Below are positions 43,343-51,750 of a DNA stretch of 64,000 nt, piece after piece. Made by a program: the position numbers and the translations under genes. The stretch covers positions 1,396,501 through 1,460,500 of the forward strand of contig NC_021184.1 in assembly GCF_000233715.2 (NCBI RefSeq). Reading direction: 5' to 3'. The stretch is from Desulfoscipio gibsoniae DSM 7213. Its GTDB lineage: Bacteria; Bacillota; Desulfotomaculia; Desulfotomaculales; Desulfallaceae. Under the pieces are notes generated by a model. The model saw only the letters and a program-made list of their open reading frames with translations, ran no database searches and was not told where the DNA came from. How positions within the stretch are numbered: position 1 is the stretch's first letter; every line of letters begins with the position of its first letter.

Positions 43343-44122
43343 TTGCCATTTAAAACTTTATTATTTAGTAAACAAGATACTATTGCTGTTATAACATTAA
43401 ACAGGCCTCCCATGAATGCCTTAAATAGCAAAGTATATAAGGAACTGGGAAAGGTCATTGACGAACTAAACGAGGACTCTTCGGTAAAGGTCGTTATTGT
43501 TACCGGGGCAGGGGAAAAGGCCTTTGCCGCAGGAGCAGATATAACCGAAATGGTTAACTTATCCACCACGGAAATGCATGAATTTTGTTTAATATCACAA
43601 GATGCATATAATAAATTTGAACAATTAAATAAACCAACCATTGCAGCTATCAACGGGTTGGCGCTGGGTGGCGGTTGTGAATTGGCGATGACTTGTGATT
43701 TTAGGCTGGCATCGGAAAATGCCCGGTTTGGTCAACCAGAGATAAACTTGGGCATAATTCCCGGTGGTGGAGGCACTCAACGATTGCCTAGATTAATTGG
43801 TTTAGCCAGAGCCAAGGAGTTGCTTTACCTGGGCGATATGATTGATGCTGTTACGGCGGAAAAGTATGGCCTGGTTAATAAAGTGGTGAAGCAATCCGAA
43901 CTGATGAACGAAGCTATGGCTATGGCCAAAAAATTAGCATCCAAGCCTGCGGTAGCCATGAAGGTGCTAAAAAATACCGTGAATAACGGCGTAGAAATGA
44001 ATATTACTTCCGCTACCAATTTTGAAACCAATAGTTTTCTAGTTACGTTTTCCAGTGAGGATAGGCTTGAAGGTATGAAAGCATTATTAGAAAAAAGAAA
44101 GCCTAATTTTAGTGATAAATAA
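43343..44122 (+). CDS. enoyl-CoA hydratase/crotonase
   Basis: A 259-residue crotonase-fold protein. The oxyanion-hole segments are AFAAGADITEM (about 57-67) and ALGGGCELAMTCD (about 106-118). Catalytic Glu residues are in PEINLGIIPGGGGTQRL. This full set matches short-chain enoyl-CoA hydratase, so hydration of crotonyl-type substrates is likely. Start TTG behind AAGGGGG. It forms a pair with the dehydrogenase at 42467 and is followed by a terminator. Confidence 0.9.
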   Translation: MPFKTLLFSKQDTIAVITLNRPPMNALNSKVYKELGKVIDELNEDSSVKVVIVTGAGEKAFAAGADITEMVNLSTTEMHEFCLISQDAYNKFEQLNKPTIAAINGLALGGGCELAMTCDFRLASENARFGQPEINLGIIPGGGGTQRLPRLIGLARAKELLYLGDMIDAVTAEKYGLVNKVVKQSELMNEAMAMAKKLASKPAVAMKVLKNTVNNGVEMNITSATNFETNSFLVTFSSEDRLEGMKALLEKRKPNFSDK

Positions 44123-44139
44123 ATTAAATTCATAATCAG

Positions 44140-44172
44140 CCGCCAGTTTTCTAGACTGTCGGTCTTTTTTTA
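44140..44172 (+). terminator. intrinsic terminator
   Basis: Stem CCGCCAGT/ACTGTCGG (one C-T mismatch) with a 7-nt loop, followed by TCTTTTTTT. Confidence 0.82.
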
Positions 44173-44277
44173 CTTCAAAAGCATTTAATCATTTTGAAGG
44201 CTTTTGCAGTGCAATCTAACTGTATTATGAAAACATTGTTTTAATCTTTGCTGGAAAAAAAATCCGTTAGGAGTTTG

Positions 44278-44286
44278 TGATATAAT
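44278..44286 (+). promoter_or_regulatory. extended -10 promoter
   Basis: TGATATAAT gives TGn-TATAAT, 40 nt before the M24 peptidase start. No good -35 is seen, as expected for extended -10 promoters. Confidence 0.5.
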
Positions 44287-44325
44287 CAGAATTGTTTAAT
44301 AATCAGATACAGAGGTGAGTTATAT

Positions 44326-45504
44326 ATGCGATTTACTCCTCGAAGCGAGTTAATGGTACGAATTTCCAAGCTTCAGCAAGCGATGTCTGATGCCGGGTTT
44401 GACGGAATCGTTATAGCCCAAAACGCGGATTTATTTTATTTCGCAGGCACGGTTCGGCAATCCAACCTATACGTTCCGGCTAGTGGAGTTCCAGTTTTAA
44501 TGGTCAGAAAAAGCTTGGACCGGGCCAGGGAGGAGTCTAACTTGGGGGAAATAGTACCGCTTTCAAACTTAAAAGAAATGCCCAATGTACTGGCATCATA
44601 CGGTTATCGGAATTTGGGCGTGCTGGGATTTGAGATGGACGTATTGCCGGTAGCACTGTTTATGCGTTACCAGAAAATACTTCCATCGGCAAGACTGGCA
44701 GATGCCAGCGAGTTAATCAAAAGGGTCAAAATGGTCAAATCGGCTTATGAAATAAACCTCATGAAAGAGGCTGCCAAGATAAATCAAGTTATCTTTTCAC
44801 GGGTCAGGGATTATTTGCGGGAAGGTATTACCGAAATAGAGCTCGCGGGTAAGCTAGAGTTGTTATCACGACAGATGGGAAATCAGGGTTATATAAGAAT
44901 GCGTGGGTTTAACCAGGAAATGGCATTCTATGTCATATCCGGGCCAAACCTGGCGGAGCCCAGTTATCTGGACACCCCAATTAGCGGAACAGGGCTCAAC
45001 GTCTCTTTGCCCCAGGGAGCGGGCTACAGGAAAATCCAAGTAAACGAACCTGTAATGCTTGATTACGGTGGCGCATTTGATGGCTACATTGTGGACCAGA
45101 CCAGGACTTATTGCATCGGCCGTTTGCCGGAGAAAATGACCCGGGCCTACGAGACAGCGATAAGCATACAGGAAGAACTTAAGCAAAAGGCGGTGCCGGG
45201 GGTGTTGTGTAAAGACCTTTATGCACTGGCCGTTGATATAGCTAACCAGGCTGACTTGGGTAACCATTTTATGGGTTACTCCGATGCTGTGCATTTTGTG
45301 GGCCACGGCGTAGGTATCGAGTTGGACGAGTGGCCGGTATTGGCTAAAAGGTTCAATATTCCTTTGGAAGAAGGCATGGTTATGGCTATAGAACCCAAAT
45401 TTGTGTTCCCCGAAGGGGCTGTGGGGATTGAGAATACGTTTGTTGTCAGGAATAACGGGCTGGAAACAATCACTGAGTTTGACGAGGGAATTATCTATCT
45501 ATAA
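44326..45504 (+). CDS. M24-family metallopeptidase (Xaa-Pro aminopeptidase/creatinase-like)
   Basis: A 392-residue pita-bread protein. The N-terminal creatinase-like domain ends near residue 135. Metal ligands are visible in the C-terminal domain: Asp in MLDYGG and IVDQTRTY, His in HFVGHGVGIE, Glu in MAIEPKF and GIENTFVV. All five positions are filled, so it is likely an active dimetal enzyme. It may be a dipeptidase or an amidinohydrolase-like enzyme. It is a single gene with its own promoter and terminator in the catabolic region. Confidence 0.85.
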   Translation: MRFTPRSELMVRISKLQQAMSDAGFDGIVIAQNADLFYFAGTVRQSNLYVPASGVPVLMVRKSLDRAREESNLGEIVPLSNLKEMPNVLASYGYRNLGVLGFEMDVLPVALFMRYQKILPSARLADASELIKRVKMVKSAYEINLMKEAAKINQVIFSRVRDYLREGITEIELAGKLELLSRQMGNQGYIRMRGFNQEMAFYVISGPNLAEPSYLDTPISGTGLNVSLPQGAGYRKIQVNEPVMLDYGGAFDGYIVDQTRTYCIGRLPEKMTRAYETAISIQEELKQKAVPGVLCKDLYALAVDIANQADLGNHFMGYSDAVHFVGHGVGIELDEWPVLAKRFNIPLEEGMVMAIEPKFVFPEGAVGIENTFVVRNNGLETITEFDEGIIYL

Positions 45505-45548
45505 AGGAATGTATCAGGGGAATTAAGGAAGATTTGCGTCCAAAAAAG

Positions 45549-45588
45549 GCTCAAATGTCGCATGCTAGTCGACTTTGAGCTTTTTATT
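45549..45588 (+). terminator. intrinsic terminator
   Basis: Stem GCTCAAA...TTTGAGC with an inner GTCG/CGAC pair, followed by TTTTTATTATTT. Confidence 0.82.
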
Positions 45589-45765
45589 ATTTAAAGAAGA
45601 AATCATTTTTGAATGACTTCAATTCTGACAATTCAGAATATTGTATTAATAAGCGTGCTGTAATTTGGCATGCTTTTTGTTTACTTAAAATATAAAATTA
45701 GTGTTTGTGAGATGTCAAAACCACCAAACTGGGGTATAAAGTGATGTGTTAGCTTAATAGTAAAT

Positions 45766-46005
45766 ATGGGGAGGGGATGTGGAGAGATTGGCAACCTGGA
45801 TCAGCTTGAGATAATGGTAGAGGCCAGTGAAGAATTTTATAATCAGGGAGAAGAGAGTATTGAATATTTTACCAAAAAGCTATATTATGAAATGCATCAG
45901 ACGCTGTATATATCCAGTAAAATAACTATAGTGCCACCACGGACCATTCAGCGTAGTGAAGGCAAGGCCAAGCGGATTATCGACAAGCGTAAAGAAAAAA
46001 ATTAA
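45766..46005 (+). pseudogene. C-terminal fragment of a PaaK-type CoA ligase
   Basis: From about residue 9 the frame reads GNLDQLEIMVEASEEFYNQG and ends PPRTIQRSEGKAKRIIDKRKE, matching the last 72 residues of the ligase at 36818. The P-loop, acyl-AMP and hinge parts are absent. The ATG at 45766 has no ribosome site; GGGGAGGGG downstream serves no in-frame start. It is best read as the end of a deleted third paaK copy, but an expressed lone C-terminal domain cannot be excluded. Confidence 0.75.
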
Positions 46006-46026
46006 ATTTATAAAGGGGTGGTTATT

Positions 46027-47364
46027 GTGACCCAGCTACAGAAGGAAACTATGGTTGAAAATAGCAGCAGGTTGGGCTTCCATTACGGTTATATAATATT
46101 AATTATCGGCATTTTAACTGTTACGGGTGCCCTGGGCTTTGCCCGATTCGGCTACGCAACCATTGTGCCTTCCATGAAAGTAAGCCTTTTGCTGAACAAT
46201 ACTCAAATGGGAGCGATAGCCACCGGGAACCTGATTGGCTATACAGCCTTCTCCCTGATCGGAGGTTTTCTCGCTGCCAGATACGGGCCCCGGCTTATTA
46301 TCGGTTTTTCAATGTCTTTAACTGGAGTTACCATGTTCTTAACCGGATTGTCCGGCGGGTTTGCTTCCGCAGTGGCTTTGCGTTTTTTGACCGGTTTTGG
46401 TAGTGCAGGCAGCAACGTGCCAATGATGGGCCTTGCTTCGGCCTGGTTCGGCCCTAAACGACGCGGGATGGCAGCTGGATTTTTAGTCGGCGGTTCGGGT
46501 CTTGGCTTTTTTGTAACCGGCTTTCTAGTGCCCAAGGTAATCGCAGCCTCGCCGCAAAACGGCTGGCGATTAAGCTGGTTTATCCTTGGTGCACTGGTGG
46601 TTCTGTTAGGCTTATTAAGCTACATCTTTCTGCGGAACAGCCCCAAGGATAAGGGACTTTTGCCACTGGGTGTTGAGTCGGTAGCTTCCCCACAGTCGTC
46701 CGCCAGTTCTATGGTTGATCAAATGGGTGAAGTAAACAAAGCAGCTCCCGTTAGTGGGCCGGAGGCGACTACTAAGAGTATTGTTTGGAGTAGCGTTTAT
46801 GCTTCCCCGGCAATGTGGCATCTGGGTTTTATATACCTGTTTTTCGGTTTCGAATATATAATCTACGGTACATTTTTTTCCACTGCGCTTGTGAGTGATA
46901 AAGGGTTCACCCAGGCACAGGCCGGGGCGATGTGGGCATTAGCAGGTGCCATAGGTATCTTCAGCGGCATTCTGTGGGGGGCCGTTTCCGACTATATTGG
47001 CCGCAAGTATGCCCTGGCAATTGTTTTTGCTTTACATGCTGTCTGTTACTATTTGTTCTATTCCGCTAACGCAGACGGTGGTATGCTGTTAGTTTCTGTG
47101 ATACTCTACGGTCTTACAGCTTTCAGTATACCAGGCATTGTAGCCGCCACTTGCGGTGACTACGTGGGTGCGAGATTGGCACCGGCTGCTCTGGGAATGG
47201 TTACTCTTTTCTTTGCTATAGGCCAGGCGGCAGCCCCTTCTGTGGCAGGTTACCTGGCTGATGCAACTTGCTCTTTCAACAAAGCTTTTCTTCTGGCTGC
47301 AGCAGTAGCAGCTGTTGGCAGTGTTGGCTCGCTAACTTTGGGGCAGCCGAAACATAAATTGTAA
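46027..47364 (+). CDS. major facilitator superfamily transporter
   Basis: A 445-residue membrane protein with 12 predicted helices in two halves and a loop of about 45 polar residues (about 205-250). The motif A-like segment GGFLAARYGPRLI follows helix 2, and GAVSDYIGRKYAL is its counterpart in the second half. The sequence style fits the YbfB/oxalate-formate antiporter-like MFS group that moves small carboxylates. Start GTG at 46027 behind AAAGGGG. A carboxylate substrate is inferred from the neighbours. Confidence 0.85.
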   Translation: MTQLQKETMVENSSRLGFHYGYIILIIGILTVTGALGFARFGYATIVPSMKVSLLLNNTQMGAIATGNLIGYTAFSLIGGFLAARYGPRLIIGFSMSLTGVTMFLTGLSGGFASAVALRFLTGFGSAGSNVPMMGLASAWFGPKRRGMAAGFLVGGSGLGFFVTGFLVPKVIAASPQNGWRLSWFILGALVVLLGLLSYIFLRNSPKDKGLLPLGVESVASPQSSASSMVDQMGEVNKAAPVSGPEATTKSIVWSSVYASPAMWHLGFIYLFFGFEYIIYGTFFSTALVSDKGFTQAQAGAMWALAGAIGIFSGILWGAVSDYIGRKYALAIVFALHAVCYYLFYSANADGGMLLVSVILYGLTAFSIPGIVAATCGDYVGARLAPAALGMVTLFFAIGQAAAPSVAGYLADATCSFNKAFLLAAAVAAVGSVGSLTLGQPKHKL

Positions 47365-47421
47365 TTTTTTAAGAAGTGTCATGATATGTTGTAAATTAAA
47401 AAGAATATGGAGATGATTTAA

Positions 47422-48417
47422 TTGCCAAAAATAATAAGCTTAATGCCGGAAATTTATTTTAAAGATCCAGGTACACTGTCAATTTTAGAAACTTTTAAAG
47501 ATGATCTTGTTTTTTTTACAAACTATGAACCCAGTCAAATTATAGCCGCAGCCAAGGATGCAACCTGTTTGTTATGCCCGGCTCCTTACCCACTTATCAC
47601 AGAACAAATTATTAATGCCCTGCCCAATTTAAAATTAATCCAATCTACTGGCGCCGGCTATGACAAGATCGATATACAGGCGGCAGCGCGTGCTGGGATT
47701 CCTGTAAGCAATACCCCGGGCCTGAACTCAATTTCGGTGGCCGAACTGGTTTTGGCGGTAATAATTAATCTTCAGCGGGGATTAGCTTACGCCGATCGGC
47801 AAATAAGAAAAGGTTTATACCAGCCTGTAAGGGAAAAGCTTTTGGCTCGTGGGATGTCGGAAATAACGGGAAGTAAATGGGGAGTAATCGGCTTAGGGCA
47901 AATTGGGTCCAAAGTAGCCAAATTAGGAAGAACGCTTGGGGTCGAAGTTAACTATTTCAACCGAAAGCGTAAGGTTGAAATTGAAAAAGAACTGCAAATT
48001 AATTATCTCAATCTAGAGGAACTATTGGTAACCAGCGATGTCGTTATCGTTTGTTTGGCTTTGACTGCCGAAACCCAAAAGTTAATTGGATTCAATGAAA
48101 TGAAGTTAATGAAACCAGATTCCCTTCTAATTAATGTGGGCAGGGGTGGGATAATTGACGAGACTGCCCTGGCTGAAGCCTTAACCCTGGGGGAGGTGGG
48201 TGGAGCAGCGCTTGACACTTTTGAAACAGAACCTTTGCCCAGCGAACATCCCTTTTTAAATTTGCCGGAGGAGATACAGGATAGAATATTTCTCACCCCT
48301 CATTTAGGCGGGGTTACTACCGAAGCATTAAACCGCATGCTGAATTGTGCTCTAGCCAATTGCGTTCGAGTTATTAAAGGGGAGAAACCGCTAGCGGTGG
48401 TGAACGGGGTTGAGTAA
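47422..48417 (+). CDS. D-2-hydroxyacid dehydrogenase, second copy
   Basis: A 331-residue enzyme of the phosphoglycerate dehydrogenase/hydroxypyruvate reductase group. NAD motif GVIGLGQIGSKVAKLGRTLG (about 154-173); catalytic Arg in NVGRGGIID, Glu in FETEPLPSEHP, His in LTPHLGGVT. It differs clearly from the gene at 30902, which has longer insertions. Start TTG at 47422 with GGAGATG upstream. It follows the MFS gene by 57 nt and may act on the imported hydroxy acid. Confidence 0.85.
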   Translation: MPKIISLMPEIYFKDPGTLSILETFKDDLVFFTNYEPSQIIAAAKDATCLLCPAPYPLITEQIINALPNLKLIQSTGAGYDKIDIQAAARAGIPVSNTPGLNSISVAELVLAVIINLQRGLAYADRQIRKGLYQPVREKLLARGMSEITGSKWGVIGLGQIGSKVAKLGRTLGVEVNYFNRKRKVEIEKELQINYLNLEELLVTSDVVIVCLALTAETQKLIGFNEMKLMKPDSLLINVGRGGIIDETALAEALTLGEVGGAALDTFETEPLPSEHPFLNLPEEIQDRIFLTPHLGGVTTEALNRMLNCALANCVRVIKGEKPLAVVNGVE

Positions 48418-48540
48418 TAATACCATTATCATTAGCTAAATCCGTGGTCAAATGTTTAGAATCAATAATAAATGAATTTTTGTAACAGGTCATCTCTTTT
48501 GTGTCTATGCTGCAGTTATCAGGGCTACCGCTTATGTTTT

Positions 48541-48578
48541 ATAAACCCCAACCATTTCGGTATACGGGGTTTATTTGT
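48541..48578 (+). terminator. intrinsic terminator
   Basis: Stem ATAAACCCC/GGGGTTTAT with a 16-nt loop, followed by TTGTTG. The T-run is short. Confidence 0.6.
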
Positions 48579-48627
48579 TGTGGGGCACGTTGGTTTTGTA
48601 TCTACATAATTAAGATATATTGATTAA

Positions 48628-48710
48628 TAGAAATATACTAAAATGCTTCTATTATTTGTGCAAGCCCGCCAATATAAATGAAATTCACACCGTGATAAAC
48701 TATAATTACT
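48628..48710 (+). promoter_or_regulatory. 83-nt conserved upstream element, copy B
   Basis: Gapless match to 28821-28903 (66 of 83 identical). It lies about 75 nt before the acyl-CoA synthetase start. Conserved blocks include CGCCAATATAAAT and ACACCGTG. It suggests the same control as the V4R-PucR regulator gene. Confidence 0.7.
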
Positions 48711-48784
48711 AACATTTCAGAGGAACCAAGTGGATTATGTATTGGCTATACTTTAACTCTTATAAAATGGAGGTGTTGGCATAA

Positions 48785-50359
48785 ATGTTAACCAGCAAGT
48801 GGATGCACGTTGGCACCGTGTTAAAGATGAACGCATACAATTATCCGGATAAATTGGGGTGTCAGGATAAGTATAAAAGCTACACCTTTAAAGAATGGAA
48901 TGAAAGGTCCTGTCGCCTGGCCAATGGCTTAAAGGATCTAGGAGTAGGTCGCGGTGATCGTGTAGCAATAATTGCATACAACTGCGTAGAGTGGATGGAA
49001 ATTTATGCTGCATGTGCCAAAGGCGGACAAATTGCCGTACCAATTATGTTCCGTCTCACGCCTAATGAATATGAATATATTATTAATCATTCTGAATGTA
49101 AAGCATTGATTGTTGATGAACCTTTTGTAGATGGAGTCAATAGCGTACGTGGAAGGCTTACTTCTATTCCGGAAGAAAATTATATTTTTTTAGGCGATGG
49201 AAAAGCGCCGGAAGGGTTTATAAGTTATGAAGGTGTTATATCCAATGGAAGTGCTCAAGAACCCAGTGTATTGGTTGACGCGGCGGATACATGGACAATT
49301 ATGTATACATCGGGCACAACAGGGAAACCCAAAGGTGTGGTTAGATCTCACGAAAGCTATATGGCACAATACTTATTAAGCAATATGAACATGGGGGTCA
49401 GGCCAAATGACAAATCCATGTTGGTGATGCCCATGTGCCATGTTAATTCTATATATTATTCATTCGCTTATACTTGTGTTTCCGCCTCCGTAATGGTATA
49501 TAATATGCTTAGTTTTGATTCTGAAGATCTGCTGAGGACAATGGCTAATTACAAAGTAACTTTTACTTCTTTAGTGCCCACTCATTATACTATGATCCTG
49601 GCATTACCGGATGAAATTAAGCAAAAGTATAATGTCGATAGTATCAGGCAGTTGTTGATTTCATCCGCTCCGGCCAGAAAGGAATTAAAGTTGGCCATCA
49701 TGGACTATTTTAAATCCGCCGAGTTATGGGAAGCATACGGTTCAACAGAAGCTGGGTTAATAACATACTTGCGGCCGGAAGATCAAATGAAAAAATTAGG
49801 GTCTATTGGTAAAGAGATTTTTGGTATAGACAGGATTAAATTATTAAATGAAGACGGCCAGGAGGTTCCTGAAGGAGAAGTTGGCGAATTGTATACCAGA
49901 TCATCAAACGCCTTTAATGAATATTGGAAGGATCCGGGAAAAACCAGGGAAGTATTTCGTGACGCATGGTGCACTTCCGGGGATATGGGGCGAAGGGATC
50001 AGGATGGTTATTATTACTTAGTTGATAGAAAGAAAAATATGATCATTACTGGTGGCGAAAACGTCTATCCATCAGAAGTGGAAAATGTGGTGGGCATGCA
50101 CCCGGCGGTAAAAGAATTAGCTGTTATTGGCGTACCGGATAAGAAATGGGGTGAATCAATTAAAGCTGTAATTACCCTGCACGAAAATTATTTACCAAGT
50201 GACGAACTAGCAAAAGAAATAATTATGTTCTGTAAAGATAAAATCGCCGGTTATAAACGGCCAAAATCAATTAACTTCATCAATGATGATGAATTGCCAA
50301 GAACCGGGACAGGAAAGATATTGCATAGATTGCTGCGGGAGAAATTTAGCCATGACTAG
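48785..50359 (+). CDS. AMP-forming acyl/aryl-CoA synthetase
   Basis: A 524-residue ANL-family ligase. P-loop IMYTSGTTGKPKGVV (about 177-191), acyl-AMP motif WEAYGSTEAGL, hinge DRKKNMIITGGENVYPSEVE, catalytic Lys in PRTGTGKILHRLL. The type is like fatty-acid, cinnamate or crotonobetaine ligases and differs from PaaK. Start ATG behind ATGGAGG. It is preceded by the conserved upstream element and followed by the MoaD-like gene after 57 nt, so this is a regulated unit. The substrate is unknown. Confidence 0.88.
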   Translation: MLTSKWMHVGTVLKMNAYNYPDKLGCQDKYKSYTFKEWNERSCRLANGLKDLGVGRGDRVAIIAYNCVEWMEIYAACAKGGQIAVPIMFRLTPNEYEYIINHSECKALIVDEPFVDGVNSVRGRLTSIPEENYIFLGDGKAPEGFISYEGVISNGSAQEPSVLVDAADTWTIMYTSGTTGKPKGVVRSHESYMAQYLLSNMNMGVRPNDKSMLVMPMCHVNSIYYSFAYTCVSASVMVYNMLSFDSEDLLRTMANYKVTFTSLVPTHYTMILALPDEIKQKYNVDSIRQLLISSAPARKELKLAIMDYFKSAELWEAYGSTEAGLITYLRPEDQMKKLGSIGKEIFGIDRIKLLNEDGQEVPEGEVGELYTRSSNAFNEYWKDPGKTREVFRDAWCTSGDMGRRDQDGYYYLVDRKKNMIITGGENVYPSEVENVVGMHPAVKELAVIGVPDKKWGESIKAVITLHENYLPSDELAKEIIMFCKDKIAGYKRPKSINFINDDELPRTGTGKILHRLLREKFSHD

Positions 50360-50416
50360 TTACTAAGCGGACTTTTTATTTAAAGATTTTAAATATTATG
50401 TTAGGGAAGATTAATA

Positions 50417-50695
50417 ATGGCAATTTACGTTAAATTTATGTCATATTTAAGTAATATAACTGGGACCAGTGAGTACCATATAAAAAATCCCTGTAAAACG
50501 ATGGAAGATGTAATGGAGCATCTTATGGATCAATTTCCTGATCTCAGGGAAGAACTATTTGATGAATTTGGTGACATAGGCTATATTTACCAAATTATAT
50601 TAAACGGCAGGCGTATATTGTGGCCTGGTGAGAAAGAGATAAGTGTATTACCTGGTGACGAAATTTTATTTCTTGCATTTTTAGGCGGTGGTTAA
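50417..50695 (+). CDS. MoaD/ThiS-family ubiquitin-like sulfur carrier
   Basis: A 92-residue beta-grasp protein ending in the diagnostic LAFLGGG, whose C-terminal Gly-Gly is adenylated and thiocarboxylated in MoaD/ThiS. The strand IYVKFMSYLSNITG and the segment LPGDEILFLAFLGGG match the family. No moaE, thiG, thiF or tungsten-enzyme gene is near. It sits between an acyl-CoA synthetase and the reductase activators, then a terminator. Its sulfur acceptor is unclear. Confidence 0.82.
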   Translation: MAIYVKFMSYLSNITGTSEYHIKNPCKTMEDVMEHLMDQFPDLREELFDEFGDIGYIYQIILNGRRILWPGEKEISVLPGDEILFLAFLGGG

Positions 50696-50752
50696 CATAC
50701 AAATTATATGCAAGCAGGTCAGTAAATTAATATTAAAGTGATTTGCTATGAT

Positions 50753-50783
50753 AGCCCTTCAAGTTGAGGGCTTATTTATTTTG
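50753..50783 (+). terminator. intrinsic terminator
   Basis: Stem GCCCT/AGGGC extended by TCAA/TTGA pairing, followed by TTATTTATTTT. It ends the synthetase-MoaD unit. Confidence 0.7.
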
Positions 50784-50786
50784 AAG

Positions 50787-50804
50787 TAACCTAAAAAGGT
50801 TAAC
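50787..50804. repeat. 18-nt shared palindromic motif, copy 2
   Basis: TAACCTAAAAAGGTTAAC, identical to 28660-28677. It lies about 140 nt before the BcrD-like start and just after a terminator. Candidate operator. Confidence 0.6.
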
Positions 50805-50945
50805 CCTTGTTTCACCCTCAAATAACCTAGTATCCATGCTTTTAAGCGATTTCGTAAATTTTCTATTTATTTTATAGTATATTGATAAACAATTGGATAG
50901 TTTGAGCATTAGCAAACTAGAATAATTACAGGAAGTGCAAATAAG

Positions 50946-51719
50946 ATGATAACTGCTGGTATAGATGCAGGCAATAAGTTTACTAAAACGATCATTATGA
51001 AGGATGGCAAAATTATAGCCCGTGGACTAGTATACAGCGGCTTTGATTTAAAGAAGTCCGCACAAGATGCTTTAGCTCAAGCTCTAAACGAAGCCGGGTT
51101 AGCATTGGAAGATATTCAATTTAGTGTAGCCACCGGTGCGGGTAAATTGGATGTTGGTTCTGCGGACGGGACTATCTCCGATGTTAGTGCGGCTGTCAAA
51201 GGAGCGACTTATTTCTGCCCGGGTGCCAGAACAATTGTGGATGTGGGTGCTGAGGGAGGTAAAGCTATAAAAGCTAACGATAGGGCAAAGGTTATTGATT
51301 TTGCTATTAACGACAAATGTGCAGCAGGTGCAGGATCATTTGTTGAATCAATGGCCCGGGCACTGGAAATACCCGTAGAACAATTTGGTGAGTTATCATT
51401 GCAGTCCGATAAAGCGGTACCAATGAACGCTCAATGTGTTGTTTTTGCAGAAACAGAAGTAGTATCGCTGATTCATGCCAATGTACCCAAAATGGATATA
51501 GCCAAAGCAGTAAATGATGCCATTGCCGGCAGAAATGTTTCCATGGTTCGCCGTGTAGGAATGACAAAGGAACTAGTCCTCGTGGGTGGAATGGCGAGAA
51601 ACGTAGGCTATGTGCGGGCTATGGAAGAAGGCCTTGAAGTTAAAGCGTTAATTCCTGAATACCCTGAATTTGTTTCCGCAGTAGGCGCGGCCGTGGCAGC
51701 ACAGGAAAAATTTAAATAA
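50946..51719 (+). CDS. BcrD/BadG-like ATPase subunit (reductase activator)
   Basis: A 257-residue ASKHA-fold ATPase of the BadF/BadG/BcrA/BcrD family, which couples ATP hydrolysis to low-potential electron transfer. Cys125 (NDKCAAGAG) and Cys164 (NAQCVVFAE) are the ligands of the bridging [4Fe-4S]. The second phosphate motif reads VDVGAEGGKAI, the BcrD/BadG form, not the GGQD form of HgdC or BcrA. The start ATG at 50946 lies after AGGAAGTG. It is 31 nt before the BcrA-like gene. Confidence 0.88.
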   Translation: MITAGIDAGNKFTKTIIMKDGKIIARGLVYSGFDLKKSAQDALAQALNEAGLALEDIQFSVATGAGKLDVGSADGTISDVSAAVKGATYFCPGARTIVDVGAEGGKAIKANDRAKVIDFAINDKCAAGAGSFVESMARALEIPVEQFGELSLQSDKAVPMNAQCVVFAETEVVSLIHANVPKMDIAKAVNDAIAGRNVSMVRRVGMTKELVLVGGMARNVGYVRAMEEGLEVKALIPEYPEFVSAVGAAVAAQEKFK

Positions 51720-51750
51720 TAGTATAATAAAAAATAATTAGGGGACAAAA

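Larger units (their letters stand above)
48418..48784. promoter_or_regulatory. 367-nt region with terminator and shared promoter element
   Basis: It has an intrinsic terminator at 48541-48578 and the conserved 83-nt element at 48628-48710. No gene is seen. Confidence 0.6.

Noticed and set aside
45766-46005. A functional small CoA ligase
   Set aside because: Only the C-terminal domain remains, with no P-loop or acyl-AMP motif and no ribosome site at its ATG.
48585-48605. GGGGCACGTTGGTTTTGTAT as a sigma-54 promoter
   Set aside because: The -24 half is good but the -12 half is displaced by two bases, so the spacing is wrong.
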